Shown here: piece by piece, positions 54,908-64,000 of the stretch
How positions within the stretch are numbered: the stretch's first letter is position 1
Layout of the letters: the number at the start of each line of letters is the position of its first letter
Assembly: GCA_023512835.1 (NCBI GenBank)
Contig: CM042092.1
Span: forward strand, 53,760,400 to 53,824,399
Direction of reading: 5' to 3'
Origin: Taxillus chinensis
Lineage: Eukaryota; Streptophyta; Magnoliopsida; Santalales; Loranthaceae
DNA: 64,000 nt
The notes under the pieces: model-generated
The model's database searches: none
What the model was told of the DNA's origin: nothing
What the model saw: only the letters and a program-made list of their open reading frames with translations
Made by a program: the position numbers and the translations under genes

Positions 54908-55850
54908 TCAAGATTGTTCATCCTCGAACAACTCGGGGTAATGCTCCCACATCTTCGCCTCGCGTTCCCATGTTTCTTCCTCCATGCCACGGTGTCTCCA
55001 CAAGACACGAACCAAAGGGATAGCTTTGCCTCGCAAAAGATTCTCCCGCCTGTCCAACACCCGAACAGGAACCTCAACAACAGAGATATCATCAGCAATA
55101 TCCAGATCACCCCAATCAATCACATGAGTTGGGTCCGGATGATATTTTCGCAACTGGGATACGTGGAACACACTGTGCACCCTACTCAATCGTGGCGGAA
55201 GAGCCAATTGATATGCCACAGGACCAATCCGGTCTAGTATCTCAAAAGGGCCAATAAATTTCGGCGATAGCTTGGAACCATTTCCAAACCGTCGATGTCC
55301 TTTCCTCAGGGACACACGGAGAAATACATGATCACCCACTGAAAACTCTAAAGGCCTCCGCCTCTGATCTGCATAGGATTTCTGCCTACTCTAGGCTGTC
55401 AATAAACGCTGACGAATCATTTTCACCTTCTTAGTGGCCTCCTGGACCAACTATGGTCCCAATAGAGCAGCCTTGCCCACCTCAGTCCAACATAATGGAG
55501 ACCGACAAGGCCTCCCATACAATGCCTCAAATGGTGCCATCCCAATGGATGCCCGATAGCTGTTGTTGTAGGCAAACTCCACCAAAGGTAGGTGAGTGGC
55601 CCACAAAACCCCAAAATCCAACACACATGCTCGCAGCATATCCTCCAAGGTCTGAATCGTCCTCTCAGATTGACCATCTGTCTCAGGATGAAAAGTTGTA
55701 CTCAAGTTCAACTTTGTCCCTAAAGCCTCCTGCAAACCTGTCCAAAATTGGGATGTAAATCTCGTATCCCTATCTGATACATTAGATGAGGGCACCCAAT
55801 GCAACCTAACGATCTCGCTGATATATAACTGGCTCAAAGCCCCAATGGGA
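54908..55850 (-). pseudogene. Integrase core end and chromodomain-like tail (element C)
   Basis: 55451-55837 reads [15 protein letters not shown] (second Asp) and [16 protein letters not shown] (Glu). 54908-55339 reads GDHVFLRVSLRKGHRRFG, FIGPFEILDRIGPVAYQL, FHVSQLRKYHPDPTH and the tail LLRGKAIPLVRVLWRH to FEDEQS. Frame changes lie at 55340-55450. The integrase zinc finger and first catalytic Asp are missing: RNase H sequence joins the core directly near 55850. Closely related in wording to element A. Confidence 0.85.
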
Positions 55851-56321
55851 TCCTACTCCCTGATAGGGATATAAGCAAGGGTAAAATCAAACATTTGCAG
55901 ATACTCTATCCAATGACGCTGTCTCAAGTTCAAATCCTTCTGGGTAAAGATATACTGAAAACTCTGATGGTCTGTATACACCATGAACCTGTCCCCCAGA
56001 AGATAATGTTGCCAACTCTTTAAAGCAAAGATCACTTCTGCCAACTCCAAATCATGCTTGGGATAGTTCAACTCATGAGGTTTCAACTGCCTCGAACCAT
56101 ATGCAATCACATTGCGCTCCTGCATCAGTACACATCCCAAACCAACTCTGGATGCATCACAATACACCTCATAAGGCACCCCTTCTCGTGGTAGCCTCAA
56201 CACTGGCGCAGTGGACAACCGGGCCTTCAAAGTCTCAAAAGCCTACTGACACTTGTCAGTCCACGTAAATTTAACCCCCTTTCGAGTCAAGGCTGTCAGA
56301 GGCGCCGACAAATGGTAAAAC
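55851..56321 (-). pseudogene. RNase H and RT end (element C), cut by element B
   Basis: Reads [67 protein letters not shown] and ends at TLAYIP where the internal deletion begins. A stop lies near 56231. The upstream RT is beyond the element B insertion, outside the window. Confidence 0.85.
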
Positions 56322-57519
56322 TGTCACGCCCCGGTTTTCCAACCCAAGGAGACCAGAACGTGACCCTCCCTTTACCCGGGTTTGGATAAACGGGTAGGAT
56401 ACAACATACACTTCACATTTTATTTTCAGAGACCAAAATCACATAATTATTAAATTCAAACCACATGCCTTTATTATGTTTCAAACTTCATTACAAAATC
56501 TCCCCGCTGGGGTTACAAGACCTCAACGAAATTACATAACACAAATTACATAACATAAAACAAAGCCACAAAACGGAACTCCTCCACCTAGGTGTTCCCA
56601 CCTAACGCCTGTAGGTTCCTGCAAGAAAACACACCACAGTAGGAGGGGTGAGCAACCACAGCTCAGTAGGGATCATGTCTCCCCAACCCATCCCATGCTC
56701 CTAGCATCTACATGACATGTGTACGAGTGCGGTGTCGTGATACATTCCAATAGATATAATAACAAACCACCAGCAAATACACATTCACACAAGCTAACAC
56801 TTTAACCACAAGTGATTTAACCGCCTCTTCAGGCCAATCATTCAAGTGATTTAACCGCCTCTTCAGGCCAATGATTCAAGTGATTTAACCGCCTCTTCAG
56901 GCCAATGATTTAACCGCCTCTCAGGCAAATAGTTTAACCGCCTCTCAGGCATAGTTTCCACAGCCTCACGGGCTAACACAAAACAGTCCCGGGCTTCCAC
57001 AGCCACCGGGTGTACAAGCAAACACGCAGCACATAAGGCCATACAGGCATAACATCAAACACTTAATATGCTTAGTCACACGGGAATAACGTCGAACACT
57101 TAGCATGCATATATTCACAGGCTCACAAACCAAGCCACACAGATATTATTTCAAACACATAATATGCATAGCCTCACAGGCATTATTTCAAACACGTTCT
57201 GAGCATACACACAGGCATATTCACACAGGCATTTTATCGAACACTTAACATGCACTAACCACCCAACCTCAGAAATCACACCAAAACGCCACTGAAGGCC
57301 AACATTCATATAGGAGGTCACACGTATATGAATTTACATATAAATAATATAACAATAACAATAGAAACTCGAGAAACCCTCTACACAGGGCCTAACCCCG
57401 GAACAGACCAGGTGAGACAGAACCCCTACCTTGAAAACATCTTCTAGCTCTTGATTCCACGCTAGATGTTGTCTTCCCCACGCACGACGCTCCGTGGCAA
57501 AGAAGAGCCTCTCCTTCCT

Positions 57520-57579
<60 letters not shown>

Positions 57580-58255
57580 GACGCCGAAAAGAACCCTAAC
57601 CCTAGAACAAGGAGTCTTCTCATCCTTATATAAACCTCCCATTATCAAAACGACGTAGTTTTGATTAAGTGAAACCCAGGATCAAAACGACGTAGTTTTG
57701 ATTACACAAGCTACAACCTTTCCGCATCCATACACACCAAAATACTCACTATTCCAACCTGGTCCTTTGGGAAAAGATGATTAGAATAACAAAACTAAGG
57801 TAACCATGCAAAAATATGCCTGCACGCCAATTTGAACGCCAATTCCCCAATTGGCGTGCAGCTCCAAATGCACTCAAACTTCACCCCAAGCCTCCTTGCA
57901 TCTTGTAGAGGTCTAGGAAGCAAAAATATGCTTGCACGTGAAATAGGTGAATTCACGTGCAGCTCCAAATACTCTGAAATTTCTGTGGTAGGTAGAGGAG
58001 CTCATTCTAAGAAACTTTTGTTCTTGCACGCCAATTGTTTGAGGCCATCTACTCTATCAAAAGTGAGCTCCAAGATCAGCCAAAACAGCTTAAAACCGCC
58101 TGTATACGCATAGCATCTTCCTAGGGCATAAAGGTACGTTATCACTTGTCACATGCACCTCCCAAAAGTCCCCTCTTGGGCTCATCTCTTACCTCAAACT
58201 TGTGCACCAACATCCAAGGTGTTTGTGGTTAACTTCTTACACACAGGTCATTACA
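56322..58255 (-). repeat. 3' LTR of element B (1934 bp)
   Basis: Plus reading TGTCACGCCCCGG to GGTCATTACA. Includes AACCGCCTCTTCAGGCCAAT units (56815-56950), a CT repeat (57522-57580), minus TATATAAG (57625-57632), ACGT palindromes at 57644 and 57681, and the CCAAT-type inverted repeat (about 57822-57860). Confidence 0.93.
57625..57702 (-). promoter_or_regulatory. TATA box and paired ACGT palindromes (element B LTR)
   Basis: TATATAAG on the minus strand (57625-57632), palindromes at 57644-57665 and 57681-57702, 37 bp apart. Confidence 0.65.
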
Positions 58256-58290
58256 TCCTCTCCCCCTTAAGACTTTTCGTCCTCGAAAAG
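58256..58290 (-). promoter_or_regulatory. PPT and adjacent hairpin (element B)
   Basis: On the minus strand CTTTTCG-AGGA-CGAAAAG (58273-58290) then AAGGGGGAGAGGA to the LTR. Identical hairpin to element A. Confidence 0.8.
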
Positions 58291-58561
58291 AAATGACATA
58301 CGAGGAAAACAAACACAAGCTACCCATTTGCCACACGGCGAGCCACAACACCCAAATGGGTCATACACCGCGCATTGTACACAATAGCACATAACATAGT
58401 GCCACCACAGTCCATAACCACATGCATCACAATCTATGGAAACACATCCACATGTCACAAATACCCATCACAAGCACATTTCATTAACACATTCAATATA
58501 AATAAAAGTCAAAAGTCGAAAGGAAATACAAATACACCAGCCAACAGCCACCCCTCCACCC

Positions 58562-58636
58562 TTAAGATTGTTCGTCCTCGAACAACTCTGGGGGTTGCTC
58601 ACGCATCATGGATTCGCGTTTCCATATTTCCTCCAT
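58562..58636 (-). pseudogene. Remnant of the Tekay pol C-terminus in element B
   Basis: 25 codons including the stop. The frame reads MEEIWKRESMM and ends FEDEQS, the same ending as elements A (3688) and C (54908). It begins at the position equivalent to the middle of the chromodomain-like tail. Confidence 0.75.
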
Positions 58637-60651
58637 AGGACGTGTCGTCCTCGAAAAGACAATACACTTTCCATAATGCACATGCTGATGCACATCGTCC
58701 ATAACCATTCACATACCCGCAACCGAAGATATCACACAATAACACACATGAAGGCACATACCCACAAACCCAATACAACACAGCATGATAGGGAAACACA
58801 TATTCTAAACTCACAAACAATCCTTGTTCTCCTCACCTAACACATGTCACAAGTATTCACATGTCACGACGGTGTACGACATATACGCCCATCCCCAACA
58901 CGTACGTTTAACAAATCACATAGGTCACAGACCAACTCACATCATAAACACCACTACAAGGAACAAAGCACAAACAAAACACTACTACACGTTTAACGTT
59001 CCACTGCCCACTCGCTGACACCATACAAACTCATCCGCAGGGAGTTTCCTCACAACCTTCCCACCTTTGGACTTTTCGTCCCCGAAAAGAGAAACCAAGT
59101 AGCAAACATCACGGGAAGATTAAAGCAACACATAACACCCATGAGCACAACAAGAACTAGAGCTTGGCCAATTAGCGCCGACAACAACTCACGTGAGCAA
59201 GTCGACAACAAAGTGAGGTCGAGAAACCTCCCATAGATTCGCTAAGACCCTAACAATCGAACAAGGCCAACACCATCAGCCTAAGCGCATCCCAATAGAA
59301 GCAACACTCCCCAATTAAAGGTACCCCAATAGTAACCCACCACTAAGATTTGATGCAACGGACACCAACAATTTACCACGTAGCTACACCCCAGATATAG
59401 ACCACACCCTTACAGCAAGCACCATGAGGTCACAATGAAATACAACCAACACCAATGATGGCCCTCCATAGCTTACAATCCAGGACATAGCTATACTAGG
59501 ATGAAGTTTCCATTCAGTTACAGTCAACATGACGCCCAATGGAGTCCAGGGATGACAAATTCAGTGCTATACACAACCACGACAAGACCAAAAAGCTACT
59601 ATCGGGCTAACACCAGTCACCAATGTTGAGAATCTACTAAAGAATCCCTTGAACCAGAACGTCACATAAATAACACCTCCCTAACTACGGTCAGATAGGG
59701 ATCCACCAAGGGCCCACACAGCCGTCACTAACTGAGGCTTATGTTACTACCCAAGTGATAACGCCTTACTCAGTCGGCAGACATTCCATGCGACAGGAAT
59801 TCTTTGACGCCGGGTAGTTGCCAACAACGTAGTTCTCTCCACCCTGGAAAAGTCTCCTACCTGCAACATGACAATAACGGAATCCTCGGTGTCACCACTC
59901 ACATGTCACAAAGGAATCCTTTGCCTCCAAGACATACTCCACCTCATGGCCCACTAACCCTGCTATACCAACCGTCACGTCCTATCTCAACACACCAACA
60001 AAACACTCAAACTGACCAAGAAATGCTCAGGCTCTAGCATCAGCTTAATGTGATCACTGCCATTCCTCCGAGTGGCGCAGGAAACAAGACATGCAAACGC
60101 CTGATTCGGGACCTTCACGTAGTTCCCAAACACACCAACACCTTGATAGCGTGAACCATCTCCCTTACCGCGTGATACTATACCTGAAAGGTTTTCAAGA
60201 GCACAAATGTAGGTTATCCGCCTACCAGCACTGCTCTAAAACATGCACCTTTGTGACATCCGCCCGACATAAATCGCTCCCCAAGGAGTAGCACTAATAC
60301 CCCTTCCAAGCAAAAACTGCCAACTGACTCAATTCTGGGGATCAAACACCCCCCCCCCCTTTTTCTTTTCAACTTACCAACAGTTTAATAACACCAGACA
60401 AGGAAGAACATAAACAATCATCACTTCTAACACTCTTCCTCATCCTCAAGCCACAGTTATTATACCAATACACCATGCCTCATCCTTCTCTACGCATATG
60501 TGTCGCAACACCCACACGTAGCAACTCCGCTATATACCTCTACCACTTATGCAATACATACAACAACACAATGCCACATTTTCTGCACATTCTCAACACA
60601 TGCAACGAAACACAAGACTCCTGACGAGTAGAACGTACCAATTTTTTTTTT

Positions 60652-60702
60652 ACACCTTCTCCTCAAGATACAGACCAAAGGAATGGCCCTACCATGCAAA
60701 AG
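60652..60702 (-). pseudogene. Second remnant of the Tekay pol tail in element B
   Basis: Reads LLHGRAIPLVCILRRRC, corresponding to LLRGKAIPLVRVLWR in element C. In A and C this piece directly precedes the terminal piece at 58562-58636; in B they are about 2 kb apart in the right order, so sequence was inserted between them. Confidence 0.6.
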
Positions 60703-61650
60703 CACACCCGCAACCCCTAGAGAAATGTTTTCCAGATGTGGGTAAAAAGCCCGAACAAGGCCTGCCAAATCTCACTTGCTTACCTCTTTTTACCAATTGG
60801 ATGCATCGGGCACGACCCTTGAAACCCACTCACAGCCGATAGTTGAGCTCCAGAACACTTCACATTTTACACGTGTGCATCCCCATTTCACAACATGTTC
60901 TAAGAACATCACTCATGGTCTTTCACACTCGACAAACATGACACATGGCCACTGCTTGACCATCTAAGAACCCAGAACACCTATATAGTTACTAGCCAGA
61001 ACTTGCAACGACCACTCTAGCCAACAAGATAACACTTCAAAGACTCTAAGAGCAGGCTATACTAGCTGCGTTTTCCCCTCAACCACAACGCTTGGAAAAG
61101 AAAGGTAACCATAGGAATATCCCTTTCAAGTAGTACTCCAACACATACCTCTATCCGCTTAAGGACATATTTCTATTAATCAACGTTGCCAAGGAGGTGT
61201 CACACAATAACCCACAAGCCATCACTTCACACCTCAAGCTCTACTAGCTAGCCAATCTAAATTTCCTCCCACTGGCAAAAGGTAGCCTACAAGATTTGGT
61301 TACTCTGATTATCAACACGTGCCAAAGTTGAATACCACTCACATACAAAATCAACACCCATATATATTCATTAGTTACTTATTATTCTTCTAGCATTATA
61401 AATCTATATTTATTCTTTTTACTTATTTATTTCCTAACAGGTCACCAACCACATCCATTCGAAATGCTAACTCAAACGTGACATGATAAAGTCCACCCTG
61501 CTCACATAACTAGTACGAGACTCAACCGACAACCCACCAAAGGGGCACGATACCACCAATGAAGTTCTGTCTTGCTCTTCTACGGGCCTCACTAGCTAGT
61601 CCTCCAAAGATCACTCCCGGTCCTACCAAAACAGATCGTACGAAGACGTC

Positions 61651-62060
61651 CTACTTTTCCACGAGAGGTGACACCTGCACGCTTCTTGGCACACTCTCTT
61701 TTCCAATGTCCCGGTTGTCCAAGCAAGCATAACCCTTAGGGAAACGGGACTCAAATGGAAGTGTTGAGGGTTGACCCCCAACATGAAACTCGTGACCATT
61801 CTCAACTTGCACCCTTTGCCTCTTAAGTCCTTCCTGCTGATTGGGAAAATGTGGCTTCCGTTGATCCGCACCCAAACTCCCCTCAATGATATGGGTTGAC
61901 AGCTCTTGGCGAACCTCGCTCCTAATCAGTCGTCGAATCTGATCCCTCATCGCTTGGATAATCGGGTTAAAGATGCCAACCTTTGCCGTGATTAGTTTAT
62001 CACCTTCAGCCTGCAGCTCTCTCACTTGCCCAACCTGAGTTGCGGCCTCCTCTGTTACCT
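61651..62060 (-). other. Short ORF near the 5' end of element B, possible gag remnant
   Basis: A 124-codon minus frame (61651-62025), possibly extending upstream in frame (QVRELQAEGDKLI). It contains a charged helical stretch AMRDQIRRLIRSEVRQEL. Its position about 700 bp after the PBS is where gag would lie, but I do not recognise a capsid or zinc-knuckle motif. Confidence 0.4.
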
Positions 62061-62747
62061 AAACAGTCGTACGGTTTATAATTCTCAGAAACATTGGCTA
62101 TGCGAAAAGGTAGCGCTCCAGATTAACACTTAACGATCTCAACAATTGCGAGATCACTACCGACTAAGCAGCTTAAGCTATAACACGCATCTTTGTGTAC
62201 ACAAGTCCATAGGTTCACATTTCACAGACTATACCAATTTTTTTTTTTTACATTTCATTGCATTGCTCATAACCACGCTCATGTCACACAATACCAAACA
62301 AATCACATGCTCAACCATTCACAGAACACCAACATTATTGTATATTTAATTTAATTTATTATTATTATTAATATTTTTTTTTTGTTAACAGTTCACAAGC
62401 CTCAAGTTTCCAAGCACACAGTTTCAATTCCACAATTTCTTTTCCTTGCTTTCATGTTCAAATTACCACAAAAGATCAGAGTTTCACAGATTAACACTTT
62501 ATCACGTTATTCATGCATTCCTACCACATATACAACTTAATCACAGTTCCCACACGATCACACATGAGTAACATATGCAACTAGTGCCCTAATGCCAATG
62601 CATGCAAATCCTACCACAAGACTGGACTACCCCAAGTACACCTTGGAGGCTCCAAGAGGACCGTGTTGATCAGGCACGTCCCTCCAGGCTCCTCCAAAGG
62701 ACCCAAGATAACCAAGTCCGCCCACTACCCTAGGCCAACTAGACCAT
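62061..62747 (-). other. Element B 5' untranslated region
   Basis: AT-rich, with poly-T near 62231 and 62372 and no supported ORF. Confidence 0.6.
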
Positions 62748-62759
62748 GCTCTGATACCA
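62748..62759 (-). promoter_or_regulatory. Primer binding site of element B (tRNA-iMet type)
   Basis: On the minus strand TGGTATCAGAGC, three bases from the LTR end at 62763. Confidence 0.92.
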
Positions 62760-62762
62760 TAT

Positions 62763-63962
62763 TGTCACGCCCCGGTTTTCCAACTCAAGGAGACCAGAAC
62801 GTGACCCTCCCTTTACCCGGGTTTGGATAAACGGGTAGGATACAACATACACTTCACATTTTATTTTCAGAGACCAAAATCACATAATTATTAAATTCAA
62901 ACCACATGCCTTTATTATGTTTCAAACTTCATTACAAAATCTCCCCTACGGGGTTACAAGGCCTCAACGAAATTACATAACACAAATTACATAACATAAA
63001 ACAAAGCCACAAAACGGAACTCCTCCACCTAGGTGTTCCCACCTAACGCCTGTAGGTTCTTGCAAGAAAACACACCACAATAGGAGGGGTGAGCAACCAC
63101 AGCTCAGTAGGGATCATGTCTCCCCAACCCATCCCATGCTCCTAGCATCTACATGACATGTGTACGAGTGCAGTGTCGTGATACATTCCAATAGATATAA
63201 TAACAAACCACCAGCAAATACACATTCACACAGGCTAACACTTTAACCACAAGTGATTTAACTGCCTCTTCAGGCCAATGATTCAAGTGATTTAACCGCC
63301 TCTTCAGGCCAATGATTCAAGTGATTTAACCGCCTCTTCAGGCCAATGATTTAACCGCCTCTCAGGCAAATAGTTTAACCGCCTCTCAGGCATAGTTTCC
63401 ACAGCCTCACGGGCTAACACAAAACAGTCCCGGGCTTCCACAGCCACCGGGTGTACAAGCAAACACGCAACACATAAGGCCATACAGGCATAACATCAAA
63501 CACTTAATATGCTTAGTCACACGGGAATAACGTCGAACACTTAGCATGCATATATTCACAGGCTCACAAACCCAGCCACACAGATATTATTTCAAACACA
63601 TAATATGCATAGCCTCACAGGCATTATTTCAAACACGTTCTGAGCATACACACAGGCATATTCACACGGACATTTTATCAAACACTTAACATGCACTAAC
63701 CACCCAACCTCAGAAATCACACCAAAACGCCACTGAAGGCCAACATTCATATAGGAGGTCACACGTATATGAATTTACATATAAATAATATAACAATAAC
63801 AATAGAAACTCGAGAAACCCTCTACACAGGGCCTAACCCCGGAACAGACCAGGTGAGACAGAACCCCTACCTTGAAAACGTCCTCCAGCTCTTGCTTCCA
63901 CGCTAGACGTTGTCTTCCCCACGCACGACGCTCCGGCAGCAAGCCAGCAGCTCTCCTTCCTT

Positions 63963-64000
<38 letters not shown>
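62763..64000 (-). repeat. 5' LTR of element B (partial)
   Basis: Near-identical to 56322-57560 of the 3' LTR. Visible differences include CCCCTACGGGG against CCCCGCTGGGG. Runs off the window in the CT repeat before the TATA box. Confidence 0.93.

Larger units (their letters stand above)
7697..56321 (-). mobile_element. Tekay-like chromovirus, element C, split by nested insertions (5' end outside window)
   Basis: Minus-strand element whose 3' LTR survives as three collinear pieces (53176-54327, 24640-24796, 7697-8048, in element order) interrupted by an Ogre and a copia element. The PPT and 3' UTR are at 54328-54907 and the pol remnant at 54908-56321, which is cut by element B. The pieces match the order of landmarks in other LTRs of the window: TGTAAAGACCC start, TATA, GA-rich leader, minisatellites, TGGCTCACCCCTCC, CCGGGGCGTGACA end. 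The Ogre TSDs (ACTAT/ACTGT) support continuity across 24796/53176. The rest of pol, gag and the 5' LTR lie beyond the right edge. Confidence 0.75.
58291..61650 (-). other. Interior of element B, largely non-coding
   Basis: About 3.4 kb with no supported gene apart from the two pol-tail scraps listed separately. Near-hairpin CTTTTCG/CGAAAAG motifs recur at about 58645 and 59068. A run of ten C lies at about 60349. Short frames such as 59804-60037 and 60091-60291 show no recognisable domain. Confidence 0.65.
56322..64000 (-). mobile_element. Non-autonomous Tekay family B element (5' LTR runs off the window)
   Basis: Minus-strand element with 3' LTR (56322-58255), PPT with hairpin, about 4.5-kb interior, initiator tRNA-Met PBS and 5' LTR starting at 62763. 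The two LTRs look nearly identical over the visible 1.2 kb, suggesting recent insertion. The interior lacks RT, RNase H and integrase cores but holds two scraps of the pol tail. Left TSD candidate AAAAC (56317-56321); partner outside the window. Confidence 0.85.

Noticed and set aside
1..64000. Host protein-coding genes
   Set aside because: All substantial frames belong to retroelement proteins or are shadows; no intron-exon structure of an unrelated gene was recognisable by eye.

Overview
The window is plant nuclear DNA, most likely pericentromeric or otherwise heterochromatic sequence from a eudicot. I could identify no host gene, tRNA, rRNA or CRISPR array. Almost every base belongs to nested LTR retrotransposons of plant-specific lineages: Ty3/gypsy Tekay-like, Galadriel-like and Tat/Ogre, and Ty1/copia SIRE/Maximus-like. 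The species cannot be named from the sequence; large Ogre-type elements with a separate ORF1 argue for a eudicot.

Layout. 1-5850 (+) is the 3' part of a Tekay-like chromovirus (element A) with decayed pol and an intact 3' LTR (4003-5850). 5851-7696 is an older remnant with its own TATA box and a broken ORF of the kind often annotated as env-like or 'putative plant transposon protein'. From 7697 to beyond the window end lies one minus-strand Tekay-like element (element C), inflated by insertions. Its 3' LTR is in three pieces (7697-8048, 24640-24796, 53176-54327), and its pol remnant (54908-56321) is cut by another element.

Insertion 1 into the C LTR is a minus-strand SIRE-type copia element (8049-24639). 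It has 2.0-kb LTRs, gag, PR, INT, RT and RH, and, downstream of pol in the position where SIRE elements carry an env-like gene, a decayed ORF with its own promoter-like region that ends in a ULP1-type (C48) cysteine protease domain with all catalytic residues present. A Tekay-type solo LTR (17127-19018, TSD GATTC) splits its integrase.

Insertion 2 into the C LTR is a plus-strand Ogre element (24797-53175, near-matching TSDs ACTAT/ACTGT). It has a 5' LTR, tRNA-Arg-type PBS, ORF1, a 3' UTR with satellite-like arrays and a 3' LTR, but its gag-pro-pol is gone. In its place is a minus-strand Tat/Ogre element (about 29273-40690) with LTR, tandem-repeat 3' UTR, INT, RNase H, RT, PR and part of gag, but no 5' LTR. 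The Ogre 3' LTR is itself interrupted by a Galadriel-like chromovirus (43619-48931) and a second Tekay-type solo LTR (49148-50975, TSD GGACT). A third solo LTR (31818-33604, TSD CTTAG) sits in the Tat tandem array.

Insertion 3, into the C pol remnant, is a minus-strand element B (56322 to beyond 64000) with near-identical long LTRs, PBS and PPT, whose 4.5-kb interior keeps only scraps of pol: a non-autonomous deletion derivative.

The most notable signals are the copia-linked ULP1 ORF; a pair of ACGT-core palindromes repeated at exactly 37 bp upstream of the TATA box in five LTRs; a conserved hairpin beside the Tekay polypurine tract; a copia LTR saturated with GACTC/GAGTC; and the relative insertion history that the nesting and TSDs allow. 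All boundaries, TSDs and counts were read by eye without alignment software.
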